This document shows positions 8,551 to 20,505 of a stretch of DNA of 42,857 nucleotides, in pieces (the first letter of the stretch is position 1; each line of letters starts with the position of its first letter). The DNA lies in contig NZ_JJML01000046.1 in assembly GCF_000775285.1 (NCBI RefSeq), forward strand, positions 1 through 42,857, in the 5' to 3' direction. Below the pieces are notes generated by a model. The model worked only from the letters and a program-made list of their open reading frames with translations. It was not told the DNA's origin and made no database searches. This DNA comes from Neosynechococcus sphagnicola sy1 (lineage in GTDB: Bacteria; Cyanobacteriota; Cyanobacteriia; Neosynechococcales; Neosynechococcaceae). The position numbers were made by a program, and so were the translations under genes.

Positions 8551-8698
8551 AAGTCACCTCCTAAAGTGGGTAATTGGGCAGTCTGGGAATGCTTGTGTGT
8601 CTCAAAAGCGCTAACAATAGAATAGAAGAGGGTTGCCTACTGCTGACCACCTCTTGATCTCAGCGTTTAACCCCTTGTCTACCCAGGAGTTCCCCAGA

Positions 8699-11680
8699 GT
8701 GGTTACCCACGTTCCCCCCAGTACCTACGAACCTCGCACCCAAGATATTGCCAGAACATTGCTGGCTGCAACCCGTGAGCATCGATCCTTTTTGGCTCAG
8801 GTGCGGGATCAAATGCGCTGGGACGATAAATTACTCGCTTGGGCGATGGGCAATCCAAATTTACGGGTGCAACTCTTTCGCTTCATTGACTGCCTCCCCG
8901 CTCTCCATAGCAAAGCAGAGATTGCCCGCCACCTGCAGGAATATCTCGGAGATCCCACGGTCGAGCTACCCGCAGCCCTCAAAGCCATGCTCAACTTTGC
9001 CAACCCCGACTCGATGCCGGGGCAGTTGGCCGCGACAACGGTCTCTACGGCGGTGCAAACCCTGGCCCATAAATACATTGCTGGGGAAAACATTCAACAG
9101 GTGATCAAAACGGTCGAACGCCTGCGGCGGGAAAAAATGGCCTTCACCGTTGATCTGTTGGGGGAAGCGGTGATCACAGAAGGGGAAGCCCAAGCTTATT
9201 TAGAGAGTTATTTAGAGCTGATCAGTCAATTAACCACCGCCGCTAAAAACTGGACAACGATTCCGGCTATAGATCAGGCCGACTCAGAAGCAATTCCCAG
9301 GGTGCAGGTTTCGGTGAAGTTGACGGCCTTTTATTCCCAATTTGATCCCCTGGATGTTCAGGGGAGCCAAGCTCGGGTCAGCGATCGCATCCGGCTGCTG
9401 CTACGCCGTGCCCAAGGGATGGGGGCAGCGGTGCATTTTGATATGGAGCAGTACGCCTACAAAGATTTAACCCTGGCAATTCTAAAGCAAATCTTACTGG
9501 AGGATGAATTCCGCGATCGCACCGATATTGGCATTACCCTGCAAGCCTATCTGCGAGACAGTGAACAAGACCTGCAAGGTCTGATTACCTGGGTTCAGGA
9601 GCGGGGCCACCCCCTGACGGTGCGCCTGGTTAAGGGCGCTTACTGGGATCAGGAAACCATAAAGGCTAGCCAAAAACACTGGTCTCAGCCCGTTTTCAAC
9701 CACAAGGCAGCCACGGATGCCAACTTTGAGCGGCTCACCCAGATGCTGCTGGAGCATCATCCCTACCTCTATGCTGCGATCGGGAGCCATAATGTGCGAT
9801 CGCAGGCGAAGGCAATGGCGATCGCCGACAGCTTACAAATTCCCCATCGCCGGATTGAACTACAAGTGCTGTATGGCATGGCCGATCGACTGGCAAAGTC
9901 CCTGGTGGATCAGGGATATCGGGTGCGCGTCTACTGTCCCTACGGAGAATTGATTCCGGGGATGGCCTACCTGATCCGCCGCCTGTTAGAAAATACCGCC
10001 AACAGTTCCTTCCTGCGCCAAAGTCTGGAAGAACGCCCCCTAGAGGAATTACTGGCACCGCCCATTGTCCCCCCCGTTGCCGCTGACTCCGATATCCCGC
10101 CGACTGCGGGGGGATTTGTGAATGTGGCCGATCGGGACTATGCTGACCCCACCCAACGAGAGCCAGCCCTGGGGGCCATTCAACAGGTGCGACAGCAGTT
10201 GGGTAAAACCTATTGGCCCCTGATCAAAGGGGAATACCAAACCACCGCTGCCACCATTGACTCGGTGAATCCCTCTCACCCCAGCGAGGTGATCGGCAAG
10301 GTTGGACTGGTGAGCATCGATCAGGCAGAACATGCCCTACAAGCCGCCAAAGCCGCCTTTCCCAGTTGGCAGCGCACCCCCGTTGCCAAACGGGCGGGGA
10401 TGCTACGGCAGGCGGCGGCGTTACTGCAACAGCGCCGCGATCAGTTAGCGGCTTGGATCGTGCTAGAAGTGGGTAAACCGCTCCAGGAGGCGGATGCAGA
10501 AGTCTCAGAAGCCATCGACTTCTGCCACTACTATGCCGATGAAATGGAACGGCTGCTGTCAGGCTACAACTACGATCTGCCTGGGGAAACCAACCATTAC
10601 CATTACCAGCCACGGGGCATTGTGGTGGTGATTTCCCCCTGGAATTTCCCCCTAGCCATTCCCACTGGCATGGTGGTGGCCGCCCTGGTGGCGGGTAACT
10701 GCACCCTCTTGAAACCTGCCGAAACATCCTCTGTGATCACGGCGAAACTAACGGAAATTTTAGTGGAGTCGGGGATTCCCCGAGGAGTGTTTCAACATCT
10801 TCCCGGCAAAGGCTCCACGGTCGGTGCCTACTTGGTGAAGCATCCCAATGTCCACATGATTACCTTTACTGGCTCCCAGGCGGTTGGCTGTCGCATCTAT
10901 GCGGAAGCGGCACTACTGCAACCAGGCCAGAAGCACTTGAAGCGAGTCGTGGCGGAGATGGGGGGCAAAAACGCCATCATTGTTGATGAAAGTGCCGATC
11001 TTGATCAAGCAGTCCAGGGGGTTGTCGACGCTGCTTTTAGCTATAGCGGTCAGAAGTGTTCTGCCTGTTCCAGGGTGATTGTGCTGGCTCCCATCTATGA
11101 AGTCTTCCTGAATCGCCTAGTCGAGGCTGCCCGATCGCTGAATGTGGGGGCTGCGGATCACCCCAGTACCCAGGTTGGCCCGGTGATTGACGCTAATGCC
11201 CGCGATCGCATTCGTGACTATATTGCGGCGGGTCGGGATGAAGCAACGGTTGCCCTGGAAATGTTAGCCCCAGACTCTGGCTATTTCATTGGCCCGATAA
11301 TTTTTTCCGAGGTTCCTGCCGATGCCAAGGTTGCCCAAGAAGAAATTTTTGGCCCCGTGCTCTCGGTTCTGCGAGCGAACAGCTTTCCAGAGGCGATCGC
11401 TCTGGCAAACGACACCCCCTACGCGCTGACCGGGGGTCTATATTCCCGCACCCCTTCCCATATTCACCAGGCAGAGGTTGAGTTTGAAGTAGGTAACCTA
11501 TACATCAATCGTGGCATCACCGGAGCGATTGTAGCTCGCCAGCCCTTTGGTGGCTTTAAGCTATCTGGGGTTGGCTCTAAAGCCGGTGGGCCAGACTATT
11601 TACTGCAATTCTTAGAGCCTCGGGTGATTACCGAGAATATCCAACGCCAAGGGTTTGCCCCTATTGAAGGAGCGGATTAA
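8699..11680 (+). CDS. putA: Bifunctional proline dehydrogenase / glutamate-semialdehyde dehydrogenase
   Basis: This enzyme oxidises proline to glutamate in two steps, using FAD and then NAD. The N-terminal proline dehydrogenase barrel covers roughly the first 460 residues: VQVSVKLTAF, VHFDMEQYAYKD, RLVKGAYWD and the substrate-contact helix YLIRRLLENTANSSFLR. The aldehyde dehydrogenase half follows, with ISPWNFPLAIPTG, TFTGSQAVG, the Glu in VVAEMGGKNA and the catalytic Cys in SGQKCSACSRV. I choose the GTG at 8699: AGGAG at 8685-8689 gives ideal spacing. An in-frame TTG at 8633 would add 22 residues but has its purine run one base away. About 990 aa, normal for the short PutA type without a DNA-binding domain. 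Confidence 0.95.
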   Translation: MVTHVPPSTYEPRTQDIARTLLAATREHRSFLAQVRDQMRWDDKLLAWAMGNPNLRVQLFRFIDCLPALHSKAEIARHLQEYLGDPTVELPAALKAMLNFANPDSMPGQLAATTVSTAVQTLAHKYIAGENIQQVIKTVERLRREKMAFTVDLLGEAVITEGEAQAYLESYLELISQLTTAAKNWTTIPAIDQADSEAIPRVQVSVKLTAFYSQFDPLDVQGSQARVSDRIRLLLRRAQGMGAAVHFDMEQYAYKDLTLAILKQILLEDEFRDRTDIGITLQAYLRDSEQDLQGLITWVQERGHPLTVRLVKGAYWDQETIKASQKHWSQPVFNHKAATDANFERLTQMLLEHHPYLYAAIGSHNVRSQAKAMAIADSLQIPHRRIELQVLYGMADRLAKSLVDQGYRVRVYCPYGELIPGMAYLIRRLLENTANSSFLRQSLEERPLEELLAPPIVPPVAADSDIPPTAGGFVNVADRDYADPTQREPALGAIQQVRQQLGKTYWPLIKGEYQTTAATIDSVNPSHPSEVIGKVGLVSIDQAEHALQAAKAAFPSWQRTPVAKRAGMLRQAAALLQQRRDQLAAWIVLEVGKPLQEADAEVSEAIDFCHYYADEMERLLSGYNYDLPGETNHYHYQPRGIVVVISPWNFPLAIPTGMVVAALVAGNCTLLKPAETSSVITAKLTEILVESGIPRGVFQHLPGKGSTVGAYLVKHPNVHMITFTGSQAVGCRIYAEAALLQPGQKHLKRVVAEMGGKNAIIVDESADLDQAVQGVVDAAFSYSGQKCSACSRVIVLAPIYEVFLNRLVEAARSLNVGAADHPSTQVGPVIDANARDRIRDYIAAGRDEATVALEMLAPDSGYFIGPIIFSEVPADAKVAQEEIFGPVLSVLRANSFPEAIALANDTPYALTGGLYSRTPSHIHQAEVEFEVGNLYINRGITGAIVARQPFGGFKLSGVGSKAGGPDYLLQFLEPRVITENIQRQGFAPIEGAD

Positions 11681-11958
11681 AGCAGGGAATCCCAAAGGCT
11701 AAAATACTCTTCGGCACTAATCACCTGGCCGTCTAGCATATCGTCCAGAAAATCCAGCACTGCCATTTCGGCAATGGTGCGGTTAACGTACCGTCGGCCT
11801 GCGAGGATGGCTTTCTGGGGAGAGGCATAGTGCCGCCAATCTGAAAAATGGTTTCCCTGGGTATCGCACCACTCGAAACAAAAGCTCCCCTTGCTCAGCC
11901 TCACGGCTAGGGCGTAGCCACGATAATTTTCCTGAATCAGGGCAGACATATTTAGCAT
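11677..11958 (-). CDS. Hypothetical protein, 93 aa
   Basis: The leftward frame ends inside the putA stop (four-base overlap, convergent). The product is small and soluble, with YRGYALAVRLSKGSFCFEWCDTQGNHFSDWRHY near the start and a C-terminal acidic end (DFLDDMLDGQVISAEEYFSLWDSL). It has the look of a conserved cyanobacterial protein, but I cannot name a family. A second ATG four codons in (11946) would give the start MSALIQENYRGY; the sequence before either start does not decide. No partner gene lies on the same strand nearby. Confidence 0.7.
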   Translation of the reverse strand: MLNMSALIQENYRGYALAVRLSKGSFCFEWCDTQGNHFSDWRHYASPQKAILAGRRYVNRTIAEMAVLDFLDDMLDGQVISAEEYFSLWDSLL

Positions 11959-12142
11959 AGGAGTACCGGGAACACGATGGTTCTAATATGACTCCCTACA
12001 ACGACAGGGGCAGTGATTGCGAACACGGAGGGCAATGATTTACCGCACCTTTAGACAACTTTACAGAATCACCCCAACAGCTTTCAGGATCAGCGGTGAG
12101 TGTACTCCTGCGTTCTCTCCTATACCATGCCCAGTCAGGCAT

Positions 12143-12166
12143 CTCCCACCGCAGCGGGGCGGGGAG
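12143..12166. terminator. GC-rich hairpin 3' of the monooxygenase-like gene
   Basis: CTCCC at 12143-12147 pairs with GGGAG at 12162-12166, and CCG/CGG pair inside it. It starts 25 bases past the leftward stop at 12191. No T run follows on either strand, so it could equally be an insertion-sequence end remnant. I see nothing else in 11959-12190. Confidence 0.3.
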
Positions 12167-12190
12167 TTAGTCATCCCTGGAATGCCTTGA

Positions 12191-12490
12191 TTAGGCCAAT
12201 AACTGATACTGATAAATCTCTGGTGGCGAGGCGAGGAAGTCAGCGCTTGCCAGAAAAGCTTGTTCTACATGGGCGGAGATGAGATGGGCATTTAATGCTG
12301 CCTCGCTGGCCCATGCCTCCACAAAGACAAACTGCGTAGGGTTAGCTGGACTTTGCCAGAGTTCATAGGCGAGACACCCAGATTCCTGGCGTGTCGGCTG
12401 AATCAACTCCAACAGCACTGCCTGGAGCGCCGCTTCCTTACCCGGACTAGCGACGATGTGGGCCAATACCCGAATCATTGACGATGACAT
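12191..12490 (-). CDS. Putative quinol monooxygenase (ABM domain)
   Basis: The product is a single antibiotic-biosynthesis-monooxygenase (ABM/YgiN-like) ferredoxin-fold domain: MIRVLAHIVASPGKEAAL, ESGCLAYELWQSPANP, FVFVEAWASEAALNAHL and a C-terminal beta strand. Proteins like this oxidise quinols or act as small haem-free oxygenases, usually as dimers; the substrate here is unknown. I take the ATG at 12490 because AAGG lies six bases upstream. A further upstream start at 12526 would add 12 residues that do not fit the domain. It follows the pentapeptide gene by 54 bases and may end the leftward transcript that begins at 14714. Confidence 0.85.
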   Translation of the reverse strand: MSSSMIRVLAHIVASPGKEAALQAVLLELIQPTRQESGCLAYELWQSPANPTQFVFVEAWASEAALNAHLISAHVEQAFLASADFLASPPEIYQYQLLA

Positions 12491-12544
12491 CTGTAACCTT
12501 CCCTGGTGTTCAGTTTTTATCCACAAGACGGACTTTGAGGGGAC

Positions 12545-13081
12545 TCAAACCTTCCGCATCCCCCGACGAATCGGATCAAATCCTGGCGGAAACTGGGTGG
12601 TGCTAGAGTAAATGGCTCCTTTGAGATTTGCTCCCAATAGGTTAACCCCCCGCAGATCGGCACCCTGGAGCTTGGTCTCTAGCAGATTGGCGCCTCGGAG
12701 ATCCGCCCCAGTTAAGTTGGAACGGCGCAAACTGGCTCGGATCAGGGTTGCCCCTTCCAGATTGGCCTGCATCAGTTTGGCATCCCGGATATCGGCATCC
12801 TCAAGATTTGCCAGGGTGAGGGTGGCACGTTCTAGGTTGGCCCTATCTAAGTCCACTCGCTTGAAATTGACCGATGCCAGATTGGCCTGACTCAGATCCG
12901 CATTTTCTAGCTTGGCTTGACTCAGATCACACCCTGGACAACTGGCAGGATGGGTGGCTACTAGTTTTTGCAGACTAGCAATGTCTAGCCCCAAGGCAGG
13001 GTTGGGTTCTGAAAAATTTACCCACACCCCCGTCAGCCCGAGGACGATCACCAGCAGTATTGACCCACGCTTCTGTGCCAT
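12545..13081 (-). CDS. Exported pentapeptide-repeat protein
   Basis: A signal peptide is evident: MAQKRG, then a hydrophobic run to about residue 22, with a likely cleavage region before residue 30. After CPGCDLSQAKL near residue 49, A(D/N)LXX pentapeptides continue to about residue 160 (ENADLSQANL, ADLRGANLLETKLQGADLRG), forming a right-handed quadrilateral beta helix. The repeat number is modest. Such exported repeats are common in cyanobacteria and mostly of unknown role. The gene starts nine bases after the argH stop, so it is probably co-transcribed with argH. A mature protein in the periplasm or lumen is inferred. Confidence 0.9.
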   Translation of the reverse strand: MAQKRGSILLVIVLGLTGVWVNFSEPNPALGLDIASLQKLVATHPASCPGCDLSQAKLENADLSQANLASVNFKRVDLDRANLERATLTLANLEDADIRDAKLMQANLEGATLIRASLRRSNLTGADLRGANLLETKLQGADLRGVNLLGANLKGAIYSSTTQFPPGFDPIRRGMRKV

Positions 13082-13090
13082 GGTTAGGGG

Positions 13091-14479
13091 TTAATCTATA
13101 CTTAACTGCGATCGCGCGGCCTGCAAGGCCTGCCGTACCTGGGCAAACCCGGTTCCCCCATAGCTATTGCGGGCAGCCACGACCTGTCGGGGTTCAATGG
13201 CTTGGTAGATATCAGCCGCAAAGTCGGGGTGCAGGGCTTGCCATTCCTCCAGACTCAGATCCTTGAGCAGTTTTCCGGCTACCAGACAGGTACGCACCAC
13301 TTTGCCTACCAAGTTATAGGCTTCTCGAAACGGGACGCCTTTAGCCGCCAAATAATCGGCGACATCGGTGGCGTTGGAGAAATCTTCCGCAACGGCCTCG
13401 GCGAGCCGCTCGGTTCGAAACACCAGTCCTTCCCGCAACAAAATCGTCATTGCTTCAAGACAGGACTGCACGGTTTTCACGGCATCAAAAATCGCTTCCT
13501 TATCTTCTTGCAGATCTTTGTTGTAAGCCAGGGGTAATCCCTTCATCAACACCAACAGCGCTTGCAAATGTCCTAAAACCCGTCCGGTTTTGCCACGGAC
13601 TAATTCGGGTACGTCGGGGTTTTTCTTCTGCGGCATAATGCTGGAGCCCGTGGCACAGCTATCCGTGAGGGTCACAAAGCCAAATTCTTGGGAAGCCCAG
13701 AGAATCACCTCTTCTGAAAGGCGGCTGAGATGCACCATGATCAGACTCGCCGCACCCAGAAATTCAATCGCAAAGTCGCGATCGCTGACCCCATCGAGAC
13801 TATTGGCATAGACCCCCCCAAACCCTAGCAACTGGGCTGTGTAGTGACGGTCAATGGGAAAGGTGGTACCCGCCAATGCCCCACATCCTAGGGGGGAAAC
13901 ATTCACCCGCTGATAGATTTCACCGAGGCGTTCCCAGTCCCGCTGAGCCATCTGTAAATAGGCCAAGAGGTGATGGGCTAAACTCACGGGCTGGGCTCGT
14001 TGCAAGTGGGTGTACCCAGGAATCAACGTTTCAACGTGTTGCTCAGCCAAGGTGAGCAAGATGCCCTGAAACGCTCGCAACTGATGGCGAATTTGGGTGA
14101 TTTGTTCTCGCAGGTACAGGCGCGTGTCCGTTCCCACCTGGTCATTGCGAGATCGGGCGGTGTGCAGTTTTTTGCCGACTGACCCCACCAATTCCGTGAG
14201 TCGGCGTTCCACTGCAAAGTGAACATCCTCGGCATCAATTCCAGGTTGAAATTCCCCCTGACGGTACTCTTGGCGAATTTGCTCCAAACCAGCGACCAGC
14301 TGCGCTCCTTCATCTGGGGTAATAATCCCCGTGTGAGCTAGCATCTGGGCGTGAGCCTGGGAGCCAGTCAGATCGTACTCAATTAACTCCATATCAAAAT
14401 GGATGCTGGCATTAAACCGGGCGATCGCAGGATGGAGAGCCGACTCAAAGCGTTGGCTCCAGGTGGATGCTGTGTTCAT
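13091..14479 (-). CDS. argH: Argininosuccinate lyase
   Basis: This tetrameric enzyme splits argininosuccinate into arginine and fumarate, the last step of arginine synthesis. The 462 residues are the usual length. Seen: [16 protein letters not shown] near residue 110, the catalytic His region [16 protein letters not shown] near residue 155, and the superfamily signature [12 protein letters not shown] at about residue 280 with the catalytic Ser loop. The ATG at 14479 gives the standard start WSQRFESAL a few residues in. It follows a small gene (14490-14714) by ten bases and precedes the pentapeptide gene by nine, so the three form a tight leftward run. Confidence 0.97.
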   Translation of the reverse strand: MNTASTWSQRFESALHPAIARFNASIHFDMELIEYDLTGSQAHAQMLAHTGIITPDEGAQLVAGLEQIRQEYRQGEFQPGIDAEDVHFAVERRLTELVGSVGKKLHTARSRNDQVGTDTRLYLREQITQIRHQLRAFQGILLTLAEQHVETLIPGYTHLQRAQPVSLAHHLLAYLQMAQRDWERLGEIYQRVNVSPLGCGALAGTTFPIDRHYTAQLLGFGGVYANSLDGVSDRDFAIEFLGAASLIMVHLSRLSEEVILWASQEFGFVTLTDSCATGSSIMPQKKNPDVPELVRGKTGRVLGHLQALLVLMKGLPLAYNKDLQEDKEAIFDAVKTVQSCLEAMTILLREGLVFRTERLAEAVAEDFSNATDVADYLAAKGVPFREAYNLVGKVVRTCLVAGKLLKDLSLEEWQALHPDFAADIYQAIEPRQVVAARNSYGGTGFAQVRQALQAARSQLSID

Positions 14480-14489
14480 TGAGTTAGTT

Positions 14490-14714
14490 CTAAAAGGAGG
14501 TCAAGGACTTGAACAGGTAGCCCACAAAGATGCCGATCATCAAGGCCCAGACCTGACCTGACTGGACAAAGTGGTTAAAGCTTTTCTGGAAGTCGCCCAT
14601 AATATCTTGGTTAAAGTTCCCGGAGGGAGTGTTTAACAATTCCCATGGCAGATGACTCAAGAAAAGGTTCAACGAGTGGCCATAGTCTGCGAAGCTAGGC
14701 AGCCAATGTAACAT
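14490..14714 (-). CDS. Small hypothetical membrane protein, 74 aa
   Basis: The frame begins with ATG at 14714 and ends ten bases before argH. The N-terminal 50 residues are polar to amphipathic, with [17 protein letters not shown]-terminal hydrophobic segment at about residues 55-70 ([16 protein letters not shown]) looks like one membrane helix with a short tail. I recognise no family. The tight spacing with argH supports real translation and shared transcription. Link to arginine synthesis is unknown. Confidence 0.65.
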   Translation of the reverse strand: MLHWLPSFADYGHSLNLFLSHLPWELLNTPSGNFNQDIMGDFQKSFNHFVQSGQVWALMIGIFVGYLFKSLTSF

Positions 14715-14868
14715 GGTTCAGGTTTCCGGAGAGAATTTCAATTCAGATATTACAGAAAATACCTCCGAAAACCTACTCCCTTGGGTTACGGTCAGATTTC
14801 CGTCGCCCGATCCCTCAGCACCCTCACAGTTTCAGGGAAAGCGATGATCCAGCAGTCCCCTTCCTGCT

Positions 14869-17523
<2,655 letters not shown>

Positions 17524-17527
<4 letters not shown>

Positions 17528-18321
17528 CGCCCACTTACCTCGGCTGTTGCTGCTTCTGCTTCTTGTACCCAGGTGTATCCTCGGCTCTCGAGTTCCAGGG
17601 CCAGTTCCTTCGGCCCCGTGGTCACAATTCGTCCCCCCTCCATCACATGCACAAAGTCCGGCACGATATAGTCCAGTAACCGCTGATAGTGGGTAATCAG
17701 AATCGTCGCGTTATCAGCATGGGTGAGTTGATTCACCCCATGGGAAACAATTTTTAAAGCATCAATATCCAGCCCTGAATCGGTTTCATCCAAGATGGCT
17801 AGCTTCGGTTCCAAAAGCGCCATTTGTAAGATCTCATTGCGCTTTTTCTCGCCCCCCGAGAAACCTTCATTGACACTGCGACTGAGAAAACTGGGGTTCA
17901 TCTTCACAACATCCAGCTTTTCCTGCACCAGATCATCAAAATCAAACCCATCGAGTTCATCCAAACCCAGATGCTTGCGACGGGCGTTACAGGCAACTCG
18001 CAAAAAATCTAGATTACTCACTCCTGGGATTTCCAAGGGATATTGAAACGCAAGAAAAATGCCCGCTCTCGCTCGCTCTTCTGGCTCCAGATCCAAGAGA
18101 TTTTGCCCTTGAAAGAGAATCTCGCCCCCGGTAATCTCATAATCTGGGTGCCCCGCCAAGATCTTAGAAAAGGTACTCTTTCCAGAACCGTTGGGACCCA
18201 TGATGGCATGGATTTCTCCGGCTTTGACTTCCAAATTCAGACCTTTGAGGATTTGCGTTCCCTCCACACTGGCGGTTAAATCTCGAACCGCTAGAATTAC
18301 TGCACTATTTTCAACAATCAC
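17524..18321 (-). CDS. sufC: Fe-S assembly ATPase SufC
   Basis: SufC is the ABC-type ATPase of the SufBCD scaffold. Seen: Walker [10 protein letters not shown] at about residue 42, Q-loop [11 protein letters not shown], signature [14 protein letters not shown], Walker [13 protein letters not shown] and the H-loop [10 protein letters not shown]. The GTG at 18321 has AGGAG six bases upstream, a good ribosome site. The gene lies 158 bases after sufB, a wide gap for this operon in which I see no gene, and overlaps sufD by four bases. Residues in the signature differ from membrane-transport ABC proteins in the usual SufC way. Confidence 0.97.
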
Positions 18322-18479
18322 AACATACTCCTAACTGCAAATCCCAAACATAATGCCTATCAATTCCAAAATTTAGGGCAGATGCAGATCCTCCTAAAAA
18401 CAAATTTTCCCAAGATTGGAATTGGACGGCTGTTGTTAGACTCAGCGGATCGCTTAGGAGCCAAATCACACCCAACAGC

Positions 18480-19916
18480 TTAACCAACACTGCCCTCAAG
18501 CTTCAGACTTAACAGGCGATCGGCCTCCACCGCAAATTCCATGGGCAACTGGTTAAACACATCTTTACAGAAGCCACTGATGATCATGGAAACAGCATCC
18601 TCAGCAGAGATGCCCCGCTGGGAGAAGTAAAACAGTTGGTCTTCGCCAATTTTCGATGTCGAGGCCTCATGCTCCACCCTGCCCCGGTGATTCTGCACCT
18701 GGATATAGGGGAAGGTATTGGCCTCAGCATTATCGCCAATCAGCATTGAGTCACACTGAGAGTAGTTCCGAGCACCGATTGCCTGGGGGGCAATTTTGAC
18801 CAGTCCTCGATAGCTATTTTTGGAGTGTCCCGCTGAAATCCCCTTGGAAATGATGGTGCTGCGAGTATTTTTACCCACATGAATCATCTTCGTACCTGTA
18901 TCCGCCTGCTGGTAATGGTTGGTGAGGGCAACGGAGTAAAATTCACCAACGGAGTTATCCCCCACCAAGACACAACTGGGATACTTCCAGGTGATTGCCG
19001 AACCTGTTTCCACCTGGGTCCAGGAAATTTTAGAATTCACTCCGGCACAGAGACCCCGCTTGGTGACAAAGTTATAGATTCCACCCTTACCATTGGCATC
19101 TCCGGCATACCAGTTTTGCACCGTGGAATACTTAATTTCCGCATTGTCTAAGGCAACCAATTCCACCACTGCGGCATGGAGTTGATTGGTGTCATACATG
19201 GGAGCCGTACAGCCTTCCAGATAAGAGACCTGGCTACCGGCCTCAGCAATGATCAGGGTGCGCTCAAACTGCCCGGTATCGCCACTGTTGATGCGGAAAT
19301 AGGTAGACAACTCCATGGGACAGCGGGTGTCCTTGGGAATATAGACAAACGAGCCATCACTAAACACGGCGGAGTTCAAAGCAGCGTAATAGTTATCGCC
19401 AACGGGAACCACCCTGCCGAGGTATTGCTGGATCAGGTCGGGATATTCCTTCACCGCTTCTGAAATTGAGCAGAAAATCACCCCCTGTTCCGCCAGCTTC
19501 TCTTTGAAGGTAGTGGCAACGGAAACACTATCAAAAATGGCATCCACCGCTACATTGGTGAGCCGCTTTTGCTCAGACAAAGAAATTCCCAGCTTCTCAA
19601 AGGTTTCGAGCAGGGTCGGATCCACTTCATCCAGACTCTTTTTCTTTTCCTGTTGCTTTGGAGCTGAGTAGTAAACAATGTCCTGGTAGTCGATGGGGGG
19701 GTAACTCACATGGGGCCATGTTGGCTCCACCATCTTCAGCCAGTGACGATAGGCTTTGAGTCGGAACTCCAGCATAAAGGCTGGTTCTGATTTCTTGGCA
19801 GAGATCAAACGAATCACATCTTCATTCAACCCTCTGGGAATGGTATCGACTTCGATATCAGTGACGAAGCCATACTTGTAGGGTTGATTGACTAAGGTTT
19901 TAACCGTCGCACTCAT
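18480..19916 (-). CDS. sufB: Fe-S cluster assembly protein SufB
   Basis: SufB is the cluster-carrying scaffold subunit. The 478-aa length is normal. Seen: [13 protein letters not shown] at the N-terminus, [42 protein letters not shown], the block [19 protein letters not shown] with the family GxSxNSYRG element, and [18 protein letters not shown]. The C-terminal Cys residues implicated in sulfur transfer are present. It is the second gene of the leftward run, 68 bases after ftrC, and begins with an ATG at 19916. Expression is presumably controlled from the SufR operator at 20387. Confidence 0.97.
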   Translation of the reverse strand: MSATVKTLVNQPYKYGFVTDIEVDTIPRGLNEDVIRLISAKKSEPAFMLEFRLKAYRHWLKMVEPTWPHVSYPPIDYQDIVYYSAPKQQEKKKSLDEVDPTLLETFEKLGISLSEQKRLTNVAVDAIFDSVSVATTFKEKLAEQGVIFCSISEAVKEYPDLIQQYLGRVVPVGDNYYAALNSAVFSDGSFVYIPKDTRCPMELSTYFRINSGDTGQFERTLIIAEAGSQVSYLEGCTAPMYDTNQLHAAVVELVALDNAEIKYSTVQNWYAGDANGKGGIYNFVTKRGLCAGVNSKISWTQVETGSAITWKYPSCVLVGDNSVGEFYSVALTNHYQQADTGTKMIHVGKNTRSTIISKGISAGHSKNSYRGLVKIAPQAIGARNYSQCDSMLIGDNAEANTFPYIQVQNHRGRVEHEASTSKIGEDQLFYFSQRGISAEDAVSMIISGFCKDVFNQLPMEFAVEADRLLSLKLEGSVG

Positions 19917-19984
19917 GGGTGGGTTCTCTCTGTCCTTTTCAGGGGCGGGCGGGGGAGGATGGATCGGAAACTCAAGTCAGAATC

Positions 19985-20347
19985 TTAACCTTGGGCGGTG
20001 GTTGACCGGATTTGCTCAAAGCTAATCTGCTGCTGATCCCCAGCAAATTCATTGTCAGCGGTCAAGAACAACATACAGTGACACTCTCGGCGCTCCCGCA
20101 TCGGCACACAGGGACAATTCCAGTAGGCGGCAGCCACCTCTGCTGCTTTGTCTTCATAATGGCGGCAGGGACACAAGGGAGCCCCTAACTCATCTTTGTG
20201 CTTCCCGAGCCCCTCAATGACCACCGCTGTAACGCCGAGATCAATGCAGAAGTAAGTGCCCGTGCGTTGGGCATAGGTCTCTGAGAAATGCCTCATGGCT
20301 TCAAGACTCTTGTCGGATGCTTGCGTTGATTGAGAGTGTATGTTCAT
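19985..20347 (-). CDS. ftrC: Ferredoxin-thioredoxin reductase catalytic chain
   Basis: FtrC passes electrons from ferredoxin to thioredoxin, linking light to enzyme activation. The 120-aa product has the exact signature CPC-x16-CPC-x8-CHC, which supplies the [4Fe-4S] ligands and the redox-active disulfide, around CPCRHYEDK and CPCVPMRERRECHC. The start is ATG at 20347. It is the first gene of the leftward ftrC-sufBCDS run. Sitting behind the SufR operator, it is an Fe-S enzyme probably expressed together with the machinery that makes its cluster (inference from position). The variable chain gene is not in the window. Confidence 0.95.
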   Translation of the reverse strand: MNIHSQSTQASDKSLEAMRHFSETYAQRTGTYFCIDLGVTAVVIEGLGKHKDELGAPLCPCRHYEDKAAEVAAAYWNCPCVPMRERRECHCMLFLTADNEFAGDQQQISFEQIRSTTAQG

Positions 20348-20386
20348 TCGCAGGACGGCAGAATTAAAAGCTATATATAATTAAAG

Positions 20387-20400
20387 CAACAAAACTGTTG
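20387..20400. promoter_or_regulatory. SufR operator
   Basis: CAAC-N6-GTTG is present as a perfect inverted repeat, the motif established for cyanobacterial SufR. It lies between the divergent ftrC-suf run and sufR. The GTTG arm overlaps the predicted sufR -35 box. The other arm lies 40 bases before the ftrC start, next to a TATATA-rich promoter-like stretch. One site could thus repress both directions. A second, imperfect CAAT/GTTG pair at about 20433-20443 has the wrong spacing. Confidence 0.8.
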
Positions 20401-20426
20401 TTTAACTCCTGTTTTTAGGTTACTTT
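20398..20426 (+). promoter_or_regulatory. sufR promoter
   Basis: TTGTTT at 20398-20403 and TACTTT at 20421-20426 are separated by exactly 17 bases, a fair sigma-70-type match. Transcription would start near 20433, giving about 70 bases of leader before the sufR ATG. The overlap of the -35 with the SufR operator predicts autorepression. Confidence 0.55.
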
Positions 20427-20505
20427 AGAAACAATAAAGTTGTCAAAGTCAAGGTTAAAGTTTCTTTCATTTGTGCCACACGACACAGGGATGCCTGAGG
20501 AGACA

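Noticed and set aside
20433-20443. Second SufR site (CAAT-N3-GTTG)
   Set aside because: The spacing is three bases instead of six, and only one arm matches.
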